NCBI RefSeq assembly: GCF_000186865.1 | Contig: NW_008705565.1 | Span: 2,628,578-2,692,577 of the forward strand | Length of the DNA: 64,000 nt | Direction of reading: 5' to 3' | From: Aureococcus anophagefferens | Taxonomy: Eukaryota; Sar; Pelagophyceae; Pelagomonadales; Pelagomonadaceae | In this document: in pieces, positions 18,369 to 26,876 of the stretch | How the letters are laid out: every line of letters begins with the position of its first letter | Position numbering within the stretch: the stretch's first letter is position 1 | Notes under the pieces: generated by a model | What the model was told of the DNA's origin: nothing | The model's database searches: none | The model's input: only the letters and a program-made list of their open reading frames with translations | Position numbers and translations under genes: made by a program

Positions 18369-20354
18369 TTAGACGAGGATGGGGCTCGGCGGGCCGACCT
18401 GGGACGCGTCGCTGAGGAACGTCGCGACCGTCGCGTCGGCGAAGGTGACGGACCGCTCGGAGCGGCCCGCGAGGGACGGGTCCTCGAGGAGGCCTCGCCG
18501 CCCCCGGCGCAGGCGCCGGTCGCGCTTCTTCTCCCGCCGGTCCCGCTGGCGGTCGTGCTCCGCGACGTAGAGCGCGTGGACCGCGTCGCGGAGGCTCGGC
18601 GCGGCCTCCGCCGCCTCGGCGGCCTCCGGCGCGGCCGCGCGCAGCATCTTCCAGACGCGGCTCCGTGACGGCGTCATGGCCCCGGCGAAGACGGCGCCCC
18701 GCGCGGACGGCGTCGCGGGCACGGCGGTCCAGTGCGGCGACGGCGGCGGCCGCCGCCCGCCGCCGCCGTCGAGCCGCGGGTCGCGGAGCTCGCGCCGCTG
18801 GAGGAAGAGCGGCAGCGTGCGGCACCGCTTCGACCGCGGCACGAGGGCCGCGACGTCCGCGTCGCCCCGCAGGAGGCTCCGCACCTCGTCGACCTCGTGG
18901 ACCGTCGCGCGGTGCCGCTCGGCCACCACCCCCGCGGACGCCGCGGCGAAGCGCCGCCGCAGGTCCCGCAGGAACCCCCGCAGCAGGGCGTCCCGCCGCG
19001 CGTCGGGCACGGCGTGGCGCTCGACGGACAGGAGCGCGTCGCGCGCCGTGCGGATTTTGGAAGAAGACGCGAAGGACCGCGAGTGCGCGAGCAGCACGAG
19101 CGCGTCGGCCTTCTTCAGCCGCGTCTTGATCTCCTTGAGCCCCGCGCCGATCTCCCGGAACCGCCGCGCGCGCTCCGCGTCCGCGGACGCGCGCTTGCGC
19201 GTAGCCGTGCGCTCGTCCGCGAGCTGCTGGGCCCGCGCGGCGCTCCGGGACACGAGGACCTTCCGCGCTTTCTCGTCCGCGCGCTCGAGCGCGTCGCACG
19301 CCGCGCGCTCCCGCGCGACCTCGACGTCGACGGCGGCGGCCCACAAGATCCGCAACGCCTCGACGCGCCCGTCGCCGCACGCGGCGAAGTCGCGCCACGC
19401 GCGCTGGACGACGCGGACCTTGCGGTGGAACGCGAAGACGACGCGCCGGAAGCGGTGCGCGGCGCCCCGGCCGCTCCGGAGGCACCGGCGGATGCGCCCC
19501 AGGGCGACGCGCTTCCGCCGGACGCGGCTCGCGACGACCCAGCGCAGGTTCCCGCCGACGGCGCCGATGAGGCGCAGCGTGAGCCGGAGCCGCTCCCGCG
19601 CCGCGGCGACGCGCCAGAGCCGCTGGAGCGCGCGCGCGACGCGGAGCCGCGCGCCGTAGACGAAGCAGGAGCTCAGCGCGTAGCCCAGCGTCGCCGACGC
19701 CTTGGCGACGGCGACGGCCGCGAGGAGCGCGCGCGCGCGCCGGAGGCCGTCGCGTTTCGCGGCTTTCGCCTCGACGCGGCCCAGGAGCTCCCGCGCCCGC
19801 TCCTCGCGCCGCTCCGCGCGGCGCTCCTTGACGAGGCGCCGCCGGTCCTTGATCGCCGCCGCGCCGGACCCGGCGCACGGCGCGGCGCGCGCCCCGGCCT
19901 TCGCGGCGGCCCGCGGCTGCTTCTTCTTCCGCAGGTGCGGCGCGGACCCGGACTTTGCGAGCACGGCGACGGGCTCGACGTCGGGCGCCTCGAGCGGTGC
20001 GGGGAAGAGGGGCGCCGACGCGGACGCCGCGAGCGCTTTCGGCGCGGCCCCGAGCGCCGCGGGCGCGGCCCGCGCCGCGGCCCGCGCCGCGCGGCCCAAG
20101 GCGGGCTTCGGCGGCGGCAGGTCCGCGCCGCCGAGGGCCTCGCGCTTCAGGCGCCACTGGAAGATGTTCTCCTTGTCCGCGTCGCTGCCGACGGCGCGCT
20201 TCGCCGGGCGCTCCGGCGGCGGCGGCGGCTTCGAGCGCTCGAGGCGCGTCGCGACCAAAGCGTTGAGCTGGAGCTCCTCCTCGACGAGCGTGTCCAGCAG
20301 CGGCGGCCGCGTCGTCTTGCCCTTGCGCGCCTTGCGCGCGTGCACGTCGGCCAT
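18369..20354 (-). CDS. Basic Arg-rich helical protein with IQ-like segments
   Basis: 661 residues from the ATG at 20354 (MADVHARKARKGK). The first 150 residues are Pro/Ala-rich and probably disordered. The rest is strongly basic and helical, with IQ-like stretches such as VRVVQRAWRDFA and many Arg-rich amphipathic repeats, as in calmodulin- or centrin-binding scaffold proteins. No enzyme motif is seen. It is convergent with the giant helicase gene (92 bp between stops) and divergent from the GOLD-like gene (114 bp between starts). The frame stays open upstream through the assembly gap, but only the ATG at 20354 gives a sensible protein start. Confidence 0.6.
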   Translation of the reverse strand: MADVHARKARKGKTTRPPLLDTLVEEELQLNALVATRLERSKPPPPPERPAKRAVGSDADKENIFQWRLKREALGGADLPPPKPALGRAARAAARAAPAALGAAPKALAASASAPLFPAPLEAPDVEPVAVLAKSGSAPHLRKKKQPRAAAKAGARAAPCAGSGAAAIKDRRRLVKERRAERREERARELLGRVEAKAAKRDGLRRARALLAAVAVAKASATLGYALSSCFVYGARLRVARALQRLWRVAAARERLRLTLRLIGAVGGNLRWVVASRVRRKRVALGRIRRCLRSGRGAAHRFRRVVFAFHRKVRVVQRAWRDFAACGDGRVEALRILWAAAVDVEVARERAACDALERADEKARKVLVSRSAARAQQLADERTATRKRASADAERARRFREIGAGLKEIKTRLKKADALVLLAHSRSFASSSKIRTARDALLSVERHAVPDARRDALLRGFLRDLRRRFAAASAGVVAERHRATVHEVDEVRSLLRGDADVAALVPRSKRCRTLPLFLQRRELRDPRLDGGGGRRPPPSPHWTAVPATPSARGAVFAGAMTPSRSRVWKMLRAAAPEAAEAAEAAPSLRDAVHALYVAEHDRQRDRREKKRDRRLRRGRRGLLEDPSLAGRSERSVTFADATVATFLSDASQVGPPSPILV

Positions 20355-20468
20355 TTCCAGGTTAGTTAAGGCAGCCCGACCATTGCAGGTCAACTGCAGA
20401 AGTTCACCCACACGGAAGCTTCCCGTGCACCGTGTCACAACGGAAATCAACGCACACGCTGCCCAACG
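20355..20468. promoter_or_regulatory. 114-bp divergent promoter region
   Basis: All the DNA between the start codons of the IQ-like gene (minus) and the GOLD-like gene (plus). It is lower in GC than the flanking coding DNA. No clear TATA box or known motif is seen. Confidence 0.35.
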
Positions 20469-21408
20469 ATGTTGGACCCGCACACCTTCGATTCCGGCTC
20501 GACGCCGGTCATGACGCCCGCGACGACGCCGCGGAACAGCGCGCCGACGACGGCCGAGGAGGAGGCGTCGGCGCTCGACCGGCTCAAGGACCTCTCCGTC
20601 GCCACGGCCTCGAAACTCAACGACAACGTCGCGAAGACGAAGGACACGGTGGGCACGCTCACGGAGGCCGCGCGGAAGATCGCCGCGAGCCAGGCGTCGC
20701 GGGGCCTCGAGCTCGCGCGCGGCGGCTTCGCGGCGCTGAGCGGCGTCGCGGGCGCGGCGACGCGGACGTTCCGGTCTGGTGCTAGGCAATNNNNNNNNNN
20801 NNNNNNNNNNNNNNNNNNNNNNNNNNNNNNNNNNNNNNNNNNNNNNNNNNNNNNNNNNNNNNNNNNNNNCCGGCGTCGCCGGCGAGTGGACCGCGGACGC
20901 GGCGTGCCAAGTCGTCGCGGAGTTCGACAACTCGTATTCGCTCCTCCGGCCCAAGGCCGTCCGCTACCGCTTCCGGGCGGAGCAGCCCAAGGCCGAGGAC
21001 GTCGTCGCCGCGCGGTGCCGCCCCGACGACGACGCCGGCGTGCTCTCCGGCGTCGCCGCGCGGCACCGGGCCGCGGCAGAGAGGCGCGACGCGGCGCTCG
21101 CGAAAGTCCAAGCGCTCAAGCGGAGCCAGGACCGCGCGCGCGACATCTACCTCAAGGCGCAGGCGTCCCCGCCGCCGCCGCGGCCCCCCTCCCTGCTCGG
21201 CGCCTTCGACGACGACGACGACGCGCCGTCGCCCGCCGCGAAGCACGAGCGGCCGCCGGCGCTCGGCCTCCTGGACCTGCCCATGCTCAACGTCGCGGAC
21301 CTCGACGCCGCGGGCGACGACGACGACGACGACGACGACGGCACCTGGGACCTGCCCGCGGGGGCCGAGAGCCGCCAGCCCGCGCCGCGCGCGCTCGCGC
21401 CTACGTAA
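20469..21408 (+). CDS. GOLD-domain-like protein interrupted by assembly gap
   Basis: The ATG at 20469 opens a Thr/Ala-rich amphipathic region (ALDRLKDLSVATASKLNDN, then repeated short helices) that runs into the N gap. After the gap the frame beginning GEWTADAACQVVAEFDNSYS, followed by LLRPKAVRYRF, matches the end of a GOLD domain (FDNSYSW..K.V.Y), then a charged helix, Pro-rich and poly-Asp stretches, and a stop at 21408. GOLD domains occur in cargo-receptor and lipid-binding proteins. Because the gap length is only nominal, the frame relation of the two halves cannot be checked, and an intron may be hidden in it. Confidence 0.55.
20791..20869. other. Assembly gap (79 N)
   Basis: A run of 79 N inside the GOLD-like gene. 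The true length and sequence are unknown. The bases just before it (GGTCTGGTGCTAGGCAAT) do not continue the upstream reading frame in an obvious way. Confidence 1.
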
Positions 21409-21439
21409 AGGCCGACGCTGAAGGGAACCTTGCACTCGC

Positions 21440-21660
21440 TTTGGCGACTACTGCTCGCGTCGTGCTCGCCACTGCCGACTTCTGCTAGCATCGTCCGACT
21501 TCTGCTCGCGCTGTTCTCGCCTGCCATTGCTGCTCATCGTCCGACTTCTGCTCGTCGCCGTGCTCGCCTGCCACTGCTGCTAGCATCGTCCGACTTCTGC
21601 TCGCGCCGTGCTCGCCTGCCGACTGCTGCTCGCGCCGTGCTCGCCTGCCGATCGCGCCGT
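21440..21660. repeat. Degenerate minisatellite upstream of the MYND gene
   Basis: Repeats of a 46-49 bp unit centred on GTCCGACTTCTGCTCG (starts near 21493, 21539 and 21588) and on GTGCTCGCCTGCC. The array fills almost the whole interval between the GOLD-like stop and the MYND gene ATG at 21665. It therefore lies in the promoter or 5' UTR of that gene. Confidence 0.75.
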
Positions 21661-21664
21661 CGCC

Positions 21665-24463
21665 ATGGACGACGAGGTCGACGTCGCGGCGGTGCAGGGC
21701 GAGCTCTGGGAGCGCCTCGCGGGGCAGCAGCCGCTGACGGCGGGCTTCGAGCGCACGCTCGCCAAGCTCGTGACGAAGATCGAGACCTACGGCTTCGCGA
21801 GCGACTGCCGGCCCCTGGCGGGCGTCCAGCTGGCGCGGCCCTACGCGGCGGTGGCCGCCGCGCCCGCGCGGGCCGGCGACGCGACGTTCGGCTTCGCGGC
21901 GCGCGTGCTCGGCGACGTCACGGCCGGGACGGACGGCTGCGCGCCGTTCTACGCCGGGCGCGTCATCGCGGGCGTCGCCGCGGCCTGCGCGGCGCTCCCC
22001 GCGGCGTCCGCGAGCTCGCGCGTCGACGCCTACTCGGTCTTCATGGGGCTGGCCAACCTCGTCAAGTGCCACCCGGGCCCGGGCGCGGACGTCGCCGCGC
22101 TCGGCGTCGCGGCCGCCGCCGCGGCGCGCGTCGCGGGGGAGCCGGCCTACGGCGCCGAGGCGCGGCGCCAGGCGTGCCGCGTGCTCAGCGAGGCGCCCAT
22201 GCTCGTCGTGCGGTCCGCGGAGCTGCGCGCGCGGGGCTCCATGGACCGCGCGATCGAGCTGCCGCCGGCGGCGGCCGCGGCCGTGCGGTCCTTAGCCGAC
22301 GTCGCCGCGGGGCCCCTCGTCGCCTGCGCGGCGCAGTACGGCTCCGGCGAGCCGCCGTCGGCGGCGGAGCGAAAGGCCGCGAAGCGCGCGGCGAAGAAGG
22401 ACGCGAAGAAGACGGCGAAAAAAGCCGGCGACGGCGACGCGACGCTCTACCTCCCCGCGACGTCGCGCGAGGCCGCGTCCGCGCGCCTCCGCGCGCAGAG
22501 CTTCACGGCCCTGGGCCACCTCTTCGCCTGCGCGGCGTCGGCCGCGCGCGTCGCGGAATTGGCCGGGCGCGCCTTCGCGGAGGCGGCCGCGCGGCAGCTG
22601 AGCGCCGAGGGCCGCGCGGCGACGCCGGCGGACGAGTTCCCGAAGACGGCGCGCAAGGTCGCGACGTGCTACGGCAACTCGACGCGCGACGACGGCGTCT
22701 GGGGCGCCATCTCCCGCGACGCGGACGCGTACCTCGTCGGCCTCGTCGCGCTCCTCGCCGTCGTCGACGTGCCGCCGGACCTCGCGTCCATGTCGCAGCA
22801 CCGCGACTTCTTCGACACCAGCGACAAGGCCTCGATGATCACGGCGCCCGCGGGCGTCGCGGCCTGCAGCCTCCACTACACGCTCGACCGCGCGCGGCGC
22901 GACGTGACGACCTTCCGCGCGCACCTCGCGACGCTGGCCAAGGCGAATTTAGGCGAGACGCTCGTCGCGGCGCTCGAGGCCGCGGAGCCCGAGGTCGCGT
23001 CGGAGGCGGCGAAGCTCGCCGTCGAGCTCCTGGGCCAGAAGACGATCGACGGGCCCGGCCGCGCGGCCGCAGTCGCCGTCGTCGCGGCGGACCCCGCGTT
23101 CCACGTGCTGCGCCTCGAGGAGCACAAGGGCTTCGTCAAGGCGGCCGTCAAGCTCGCGCGGGCGCCGGGCCGCGAGTGCTACGGCGCGGGCCTCGTGTCC
23201 GCGATCGCGGAGCAGGCGCGGGGCACCGCGGGCCTCAACCGATGCGGCAAGGCCGGCGCGAGCCTCGCGCTCGCGGGGACGGCGCTGCCGCGGCTCGTCG
23301 CCGGCTGGCGCGCCGGAGACCGCGACGCCTTCGGCGTGCAGGCCGTCGTCCTCGCGCTCCACCGCCTGAGCCGCCTGCCGTCCGAGGCCGCGAAGATCGC
23401 CGGCGCCGCCGGCGCCGTCGACGCGCTCGCGGCCGCCGCGGCGCTCGCGGCGGAGGGCGCGCCGACCGCGGGGCTCCGGCACCTCGCGCAGAGCGTCCTC
23501 GCGGAGTGCGCGTGCTGCGGGCCCGACGCGCGGCGGCGCATCCTCGAGTCGGGCGCCGCGGCCGCCGCGCTCGACCAGGTCCGCCGCGACCCGGACGCGC
23601 TGTTGCGGACCGTTCCCATGGAGAACACGGACGGCCTCGTCGTGCCCAAGATCTACGCGCTCACGCTCGTCGGAAACCTCTGCGACGAGAAGCGATGGAT
23701 CACGACGACCGTCGCCCGCGACGACAAGTTCCTGCGCTGCGTCCTCGCGGCGCTCCGGAGCGACGCCGTCGCCGGCGCGGCGGCCGTCGGGGCGCACGTC
23801 CTCGGCGGCCTCGCGCGCGCGGCGCGCGGCGACGACTCCCGCGCCGCGCTCTGGCGGCGGTTCCGGGTCCACGAGGCCGTCGTGCGCGCCGCCGTCGCGC
23901 GCCTCGACGGCCGCAGCGAAGCGGGCTTCGTCGACCAGCAGAAGCAATCGGACGTCGGCGCGCTCGAGGACGGCCTCGTGGAGTCGGCGCTCCACGTCCT
24001 CACCTTCGACTCGCTGGAGCGCGACGACGACTCCCGCGCCGCGCTCCGCGACGCCGGCGCCGGGCGGATCCTGGAACACGCGCTGCGGGACGCCGAGAGC
24101 AGCCTCGCGCGGCGCATGGCGCCCCTGGCGCCGCTGCTGCGGCTCCAGCTCGGCCTGACGTCGGGGGACGCGGCCGCCTGGACCGCCGCCGCCGCGGCGA
24201 GCCTCGCGGCGACCGTGACCGACCACGTCTACCACGACGGGTCGTCCGGCGACAAGGTCCTCGACGGCATCCGCGCGGAGCGCGACAACGAGAACAGGCG
24301 CGTCTGGCAGTGCGACAACCCGGCCTGCGAGGCCGCGGCCGCGCCGTCGGCGCAGCTCCTCAAGTGCGCGCGCTGCAAGCGGACCCACTACTGCAGCCGG
24401 GAGTGCCAGAAGGCGGACTGGAGCGTGCACAAACTCACGTGCCGCAAGGCGGGCGCGAAATAA
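21665..24463 (+). CDS. Armadillo-like repeat protein with C-terminal MYND zinc finger
   Basis: 932 residues from the ATG at 21665. Most of the chain is alanine-rich alpha-helical repeat of ARM/HEAT character, interrupted by a Lys-rich segment near residues 235-255. The last 55 residues form a MYND zinc finger: CDNPAC, then LLKCARCKRTHYCSREC and HKLTC, with the full Cys/His ligand set. MYND fingers mediate protein-protein contacts. No SET domain is seen, so methyltransferase activity is not supported. No intron. The promoter interval is filled by a minisatellite. Confidence 0.75.
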   Translation: MDDEVDVAAVQGELWERLAGQQPLTAGFERTLAKLVTKIETYGFASDCRPLAGVQLARPYAAVAAAPARAGDATFGFAARVLGDVTAGTDGCAPFYAGRVIAGVAAACAALPAASASSRVDAYSVFMGLANLVKCHPGPGADVAALGVAAAAAARVAGEPAYGAEARRQACRVLSEAPMLVVRSAELRARGSMDRAIELPPAAAAAVRSLADVAAGPLVACAAQYGSGEPPSAAERKAAKRAAKKDAKKTAKKAGDGDATLYLPATSREAASARLRAQSFTALGHLFACAASAARVAELAGRAFAEAAARQLSAEGRAATPADEFPKTARKVATCYGNSTRDDGVWGAISRDADAYLVGLVALLAVVDVPPDLASMSQHRDFFDTSDKASMITAPAGVAACSLHYTLDRARRDVTTFRAHLATLAKANLGETLVAALEAAEPEVASEAAKLAVELLGQKTIDGPGRAAAVAVVAADPAFHVLRLEEHKGFVKAAVKLARAPGRECYGAGLVSAIAEQARGTAGLNRCGKAGASLALAGTALPRLVAGWRAGDRDAFGVQAVVLALHRLSRLPSEAAKIAGAAGAVDALAAAAALAAEGAPTAGLRHLAQSVLAECACCGPDARRRILESGAAAAALDQVRRDPDALLRTVPMENTDGLVVPKIYALTLVGNLCDEKRWITTTVARDDKFLRCVLAALRSDAVAGAAAVGAHVLGGLARAARGDDSRAALWRRFRVHEAVVRAAVARLDGRSEAGFVDQQKQSDVGALEDGLVESALHVLTFDSLERDDDSRAALRDAGAGRILEHALRDAESSLARRMAPLAPLLRLQLGLTSGDAAAWTAAAAASLAATVTDHVYHDGSSGDKVLDGIRAERDNENRRVWQCDNPACEAAAAPSAQLLKCARCKRTHYCSRECQKADWSVHKLTCRKAGAK

Positions 24464-24670
24464 TCTAGACTCATCCCTGGTTGCGGTTCATTCCGGTTGA
24501 AGCGCCCGGCATCCCGACATCCCCCACTTCCGCGACCGCATGATGGCCCATGATCGACATCCTCGACAAGAAGCTCCACCGTGACTCCGCGGAGTACCAG
24601 TAGGTGGCTAAGCATTCGGGTGTTGGTTGTGGGGTCTGGGGAGAGGTCCGAGCCGGCGCACGGTTCGGGT

Positions 24671-25504
24671 CTAGTACTTGATGAGGATGCAGGCGTCGTA
24701 GGGGAAGACCCAGTAATCTACAGTGCCCGAGCTCTCGAGTGGAGCTCGAGGTTCATGCGGAAGGCGCTTTACAACGAACCATTTTTTATGAGCACATTGC
24801 TTGCTGACAAGGTAAGACATTCCGCCGCAACATGTCACTTGAGAATCCCAACCCACAATGAAAGGAGATCCAGGTGGCGCTCGCTGACATAAGCGCTTTA
24901 ATTCGTCCTCGTCGGCGATGATGCGGATCACGGATTTGCCTGCTCGCAGCTCGCGCCACTCCGTCATGGGTGCCTCGCCCGACATCGCACCACCAAGAAC
25001 CGAAGCGACACCGCTGGCTCCAGCGTCGGCACCCTGTCTCAAGAGCTTGACTTGAAAAATTTTCAATTTCACGGCCTGCAGCGTGAGCATGATCTCCAGC
25101 GACGACGAGAGCGCGTCGGCGCGATCGAGGTGGTCTTTCATCGCAGTGAGCGATCCGCCAGTCAGTCTTCCATCAGCCATGGCCTTGGCGCTCTCGAGGT
25201 GCCACGCCGCCGCCGCGTGGTCGTCGACAGCGCCTCCCTCAATAACAGTGAGGACGAGCGTCCGCGTCTGCCCGGAATCGACGAGGCGCGTTCCAATTTT
25301 TGCGTTCGTCACAGGAGACGTCGCCTTTGACTCGAACCAGCGCGCGATGGCCTCGCGCTCGTATACCTTGCCGTCTTCGGCAAGGACCGGGCGCACTGGG
25401 AGGGCCGAGGTAATGGGGCACAGGAGGTTTTCGACCATGGCTCGAGCCAAATCCAGGCCCGCATCCTGTGATTTCTTCGCCTTCTTAGCCGCTGGCTTTG
25501 ACAT
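24671..25504 (-). CDS. U-box protein (probable E3 ubiquitin ligase)
   Basis: 277 residues from the ATG at 25504. After a Lys-rich start comes a U-box at about residues 28-75 (LLCPITSALPVRPVL, then EDGKVYEREAIARWF and SPVTN), the RING-like fold without zinc ligands that recruits E2 enzymes. A helical middle (90-160) follows, then a C-terminal region with a CCGG segment that is not recognised. Base composition is clearly less GC-rich than most neighbours, which may mean younger or transferred DNA. The interval 24464-24670 before its stop holds only a 17-codon frame and no convincing gene. Confidence 0.75.
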   Translation of the reverse strand: MSKPAAKKAKKSQDAGLDLARAMVENLLCPITSALPVRPVLAEDGKVYEREAIARWFESKATSPVTNAKIGTRLVDSGQTRTLVLTVIEGGAVDDHAAAAWHLESAKAMADGRLTGGSLTAMKDHLDRADALSSSLEIMLTLQAVKLKIFQVKLLRQGADAGASGVASVLGGAMSGEAPMTEWRELRAGKSVIRIIADEDELKRLCQRAPPGSPFIVGWDSQVTCCGGMSYLVSKQCAHKKWFVVKRLPHEPRAPLESSGTVDYWVFPYDACILIKY

Positions 25505-25574
25505 GGATGGTCGCAGGGAAGGCCAGATGTTCCCGACGGCGTAGAATCACTAATCACTCTGCACTAAAGCTCAA

Positions 25575-25625
25575 AGCAGCCCATCGCATTTAAAAAAGAG
25601 CAGCCCATCGCATTAAAAAAAATGC
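25575..25625. repeat. 24-bp tandem duplication in AT-rich promoter DNA
   Basis: AGCAGCCCATCGCATT followed by an A-run occurs twice (starts 25575 and 25599). It sits in the 181-bp interval between the divergent U-box and ankyrin genes, followed by TATTATAAAA, which could be a TATA-like element for the ankyrin gene. Confidence 0.6.
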
Positions 25626-25685
25626 ATATTGCATCTGCAACCTAGTATTATAAAACCGCAGCCCCTTTGGCTCAAGGATTAGGCA

Positions 25686-26858
25686 ATGATGCGCCCCCCA
25701 TGCACGCCCTGCCGGCGGTCCGCCCCCGGCGAGGACCTCGTGTCGCTGCGGGCCTTCCTCGACGACTACGACTCGCGGCCCCGGGAGCGCCGTCCGATTT
25801 ACGGCCGGCGCGACGCCTTCCCCGCGCCGCCGCGCGCCTCCGGCTCCTTCGACCGGCCCCTCGTCTCCCCGCCGGCGCCGCCGTCCCTCGTGGTGCCCGC
25901 GCCGCCGCCCCCGCCGGCCTTCGGCGCGGCGCCCGGTGAGGCGCCGGCGCGGGGCCGGCGGCCCGTCGAGCTCCGCGAGTTCCTCGCGTCGGAGGAGCCC
26001 CGGCCGAGCGCGACGGACCGCGTCGCGCTGCGCGCGTTCCTCGGCGAGACCAAGTCGCGGGAGCTCGTCGCGGCGGCGCGCGCGGGCGACCTCGGGCGGC
26101 TCCGCGCCGTCCTGGCCTGGGGCTGCGACGTCGACGGAAGCGACGACGACGGCCCGCCCGAGGGCGAGGAGCGGTGGACGGCGCTGTTCTACGCGGTCCG
26201 GGGCGGGCGGCTGGACCTCGTGGACGCGCTCCTCGACGCGGGCGCGTCCGTGGACCGCGCGGACCTCGACGGGTGGACCGCGCTGCAGATCGCCGCCGAG
26301 GCCGGCAGGCTCGGCTGCCTCCGGCGCCTGCTGCAGGCCGGCGCGGCGCCGGACCGCGAGGACATGGACGCGCTGACGCCGCTCATGTACGCGGCCATGG
26401 GCGGCCACACGGCCGTCTGCGACGCGCTCCTCGACGCCGGCGCGCACCCGAACGCCGTCGACGACCGGGGCTGGGCGCCCCTCAGCTACGCGGCGCGCGG
26501 CGACCACGGCGCGACGCTGCGGCGCCTGCTGGACCGGGGCGCCGCGCCCGGGGCGCCGCCGGGCGTGCGGACGGCCTTCTCTCTCTACGCGCAGCACGGC
26601 ACGCGGCCGGGCGTGCTCGCCGCGCTCCTGCGGCGCGGCGCGGCGGCGGACGCGCGCGGCGCGCTGCGGTCCTTCTCGCGGCGGCCGGAGCACTGGGCCA
26701 AGATCGACGCCATCGACGCCGCGGGCGGCTGGGAACCGTTCTGCGCGCGGCACCGCCGCGGGGTCTTCCGCGTCGTCGCGCGCGCGTGCGCGCGGCTCCC
26801 CGAGGTCCTCCACGCGCTCGTCGTCGACTACTACGCGCCGCCCGGCGGCAACTTTTAA
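25686..26858 (+). CDS. Ankyrin-repeat protein
   Basis: 390 residues from the ATG at 25686. The N-terminal 120 residues are Pro/Arg-rich and contain a motif used three times with variation (VSLRAFLDDYDSRPRER, VELREFLASEEPRP, VALRAFLGETKSRE), each about 17 residues. Four to five ankyrin repeats follow at about 127-270 (e.g. GWTALQIAAEAGRLGCL, ALTPLMYAAMGGH), then a C-terminal helical segment LPEVLHALVVDYY that resembles the end of SOCS/ASB-type proteins. Likely a scaffold or binding protein; the partner is unknown. Convergent with the Castor-like gene with only 18 bp between stops. Confidence 0.7.
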   Translation: MMRPPCTPCRRSAPGEDLVSLRAFLDDYDSRPRERRPIYGRRDAFPAPPRASGSFDRPLVSPPAPPSLVVPAPPPPPAFGAAPGEAPARGRRPVELREFLASEEPRPSATDRVALRAFLGETKSRELVAAARAGDLGRLRAVLAWGCDVDGSDDDGPPEGEERWTALFYAVRGGRLDLVDALLDAGASVDRADLDGWTALQIAAEAGRLGCLRRLLQAGAAPDREDMDALTPLMYAAMGGHTAVCDALLDAGAHPNAVDDRGWAPLSYAARGDHGATLRRLLDRGAAPGAPPGVRTAFSLYAQHGTRPGVLAALLRRGAAADARGALRSFSRRPEHWAKIDAIDAAGGWEPFCARHRRGVFRVVARACARLPEVLHALVVDYYAPPGGNF

Positions 26859-26876
26859 AGGAAAAGCCACGGTGCG

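Noticed and set aside
11965..20157. Very long minus-strand open frame (over 2700 codons) opposite the giant helicase gene
   Set aside because: It is antisense to clear ankyrin and helicase motifs, consists mostly of Arg, Ala, Glu and Gly, and runs across two genes. This is the usual effect of GC-rich codon bias on the opposite strand.
24550..24603. Short frame beginning MIDILDKKLHRD
   Set aside because: Only 17 codons, with no supporting context; it may be chance or a gene remnant.
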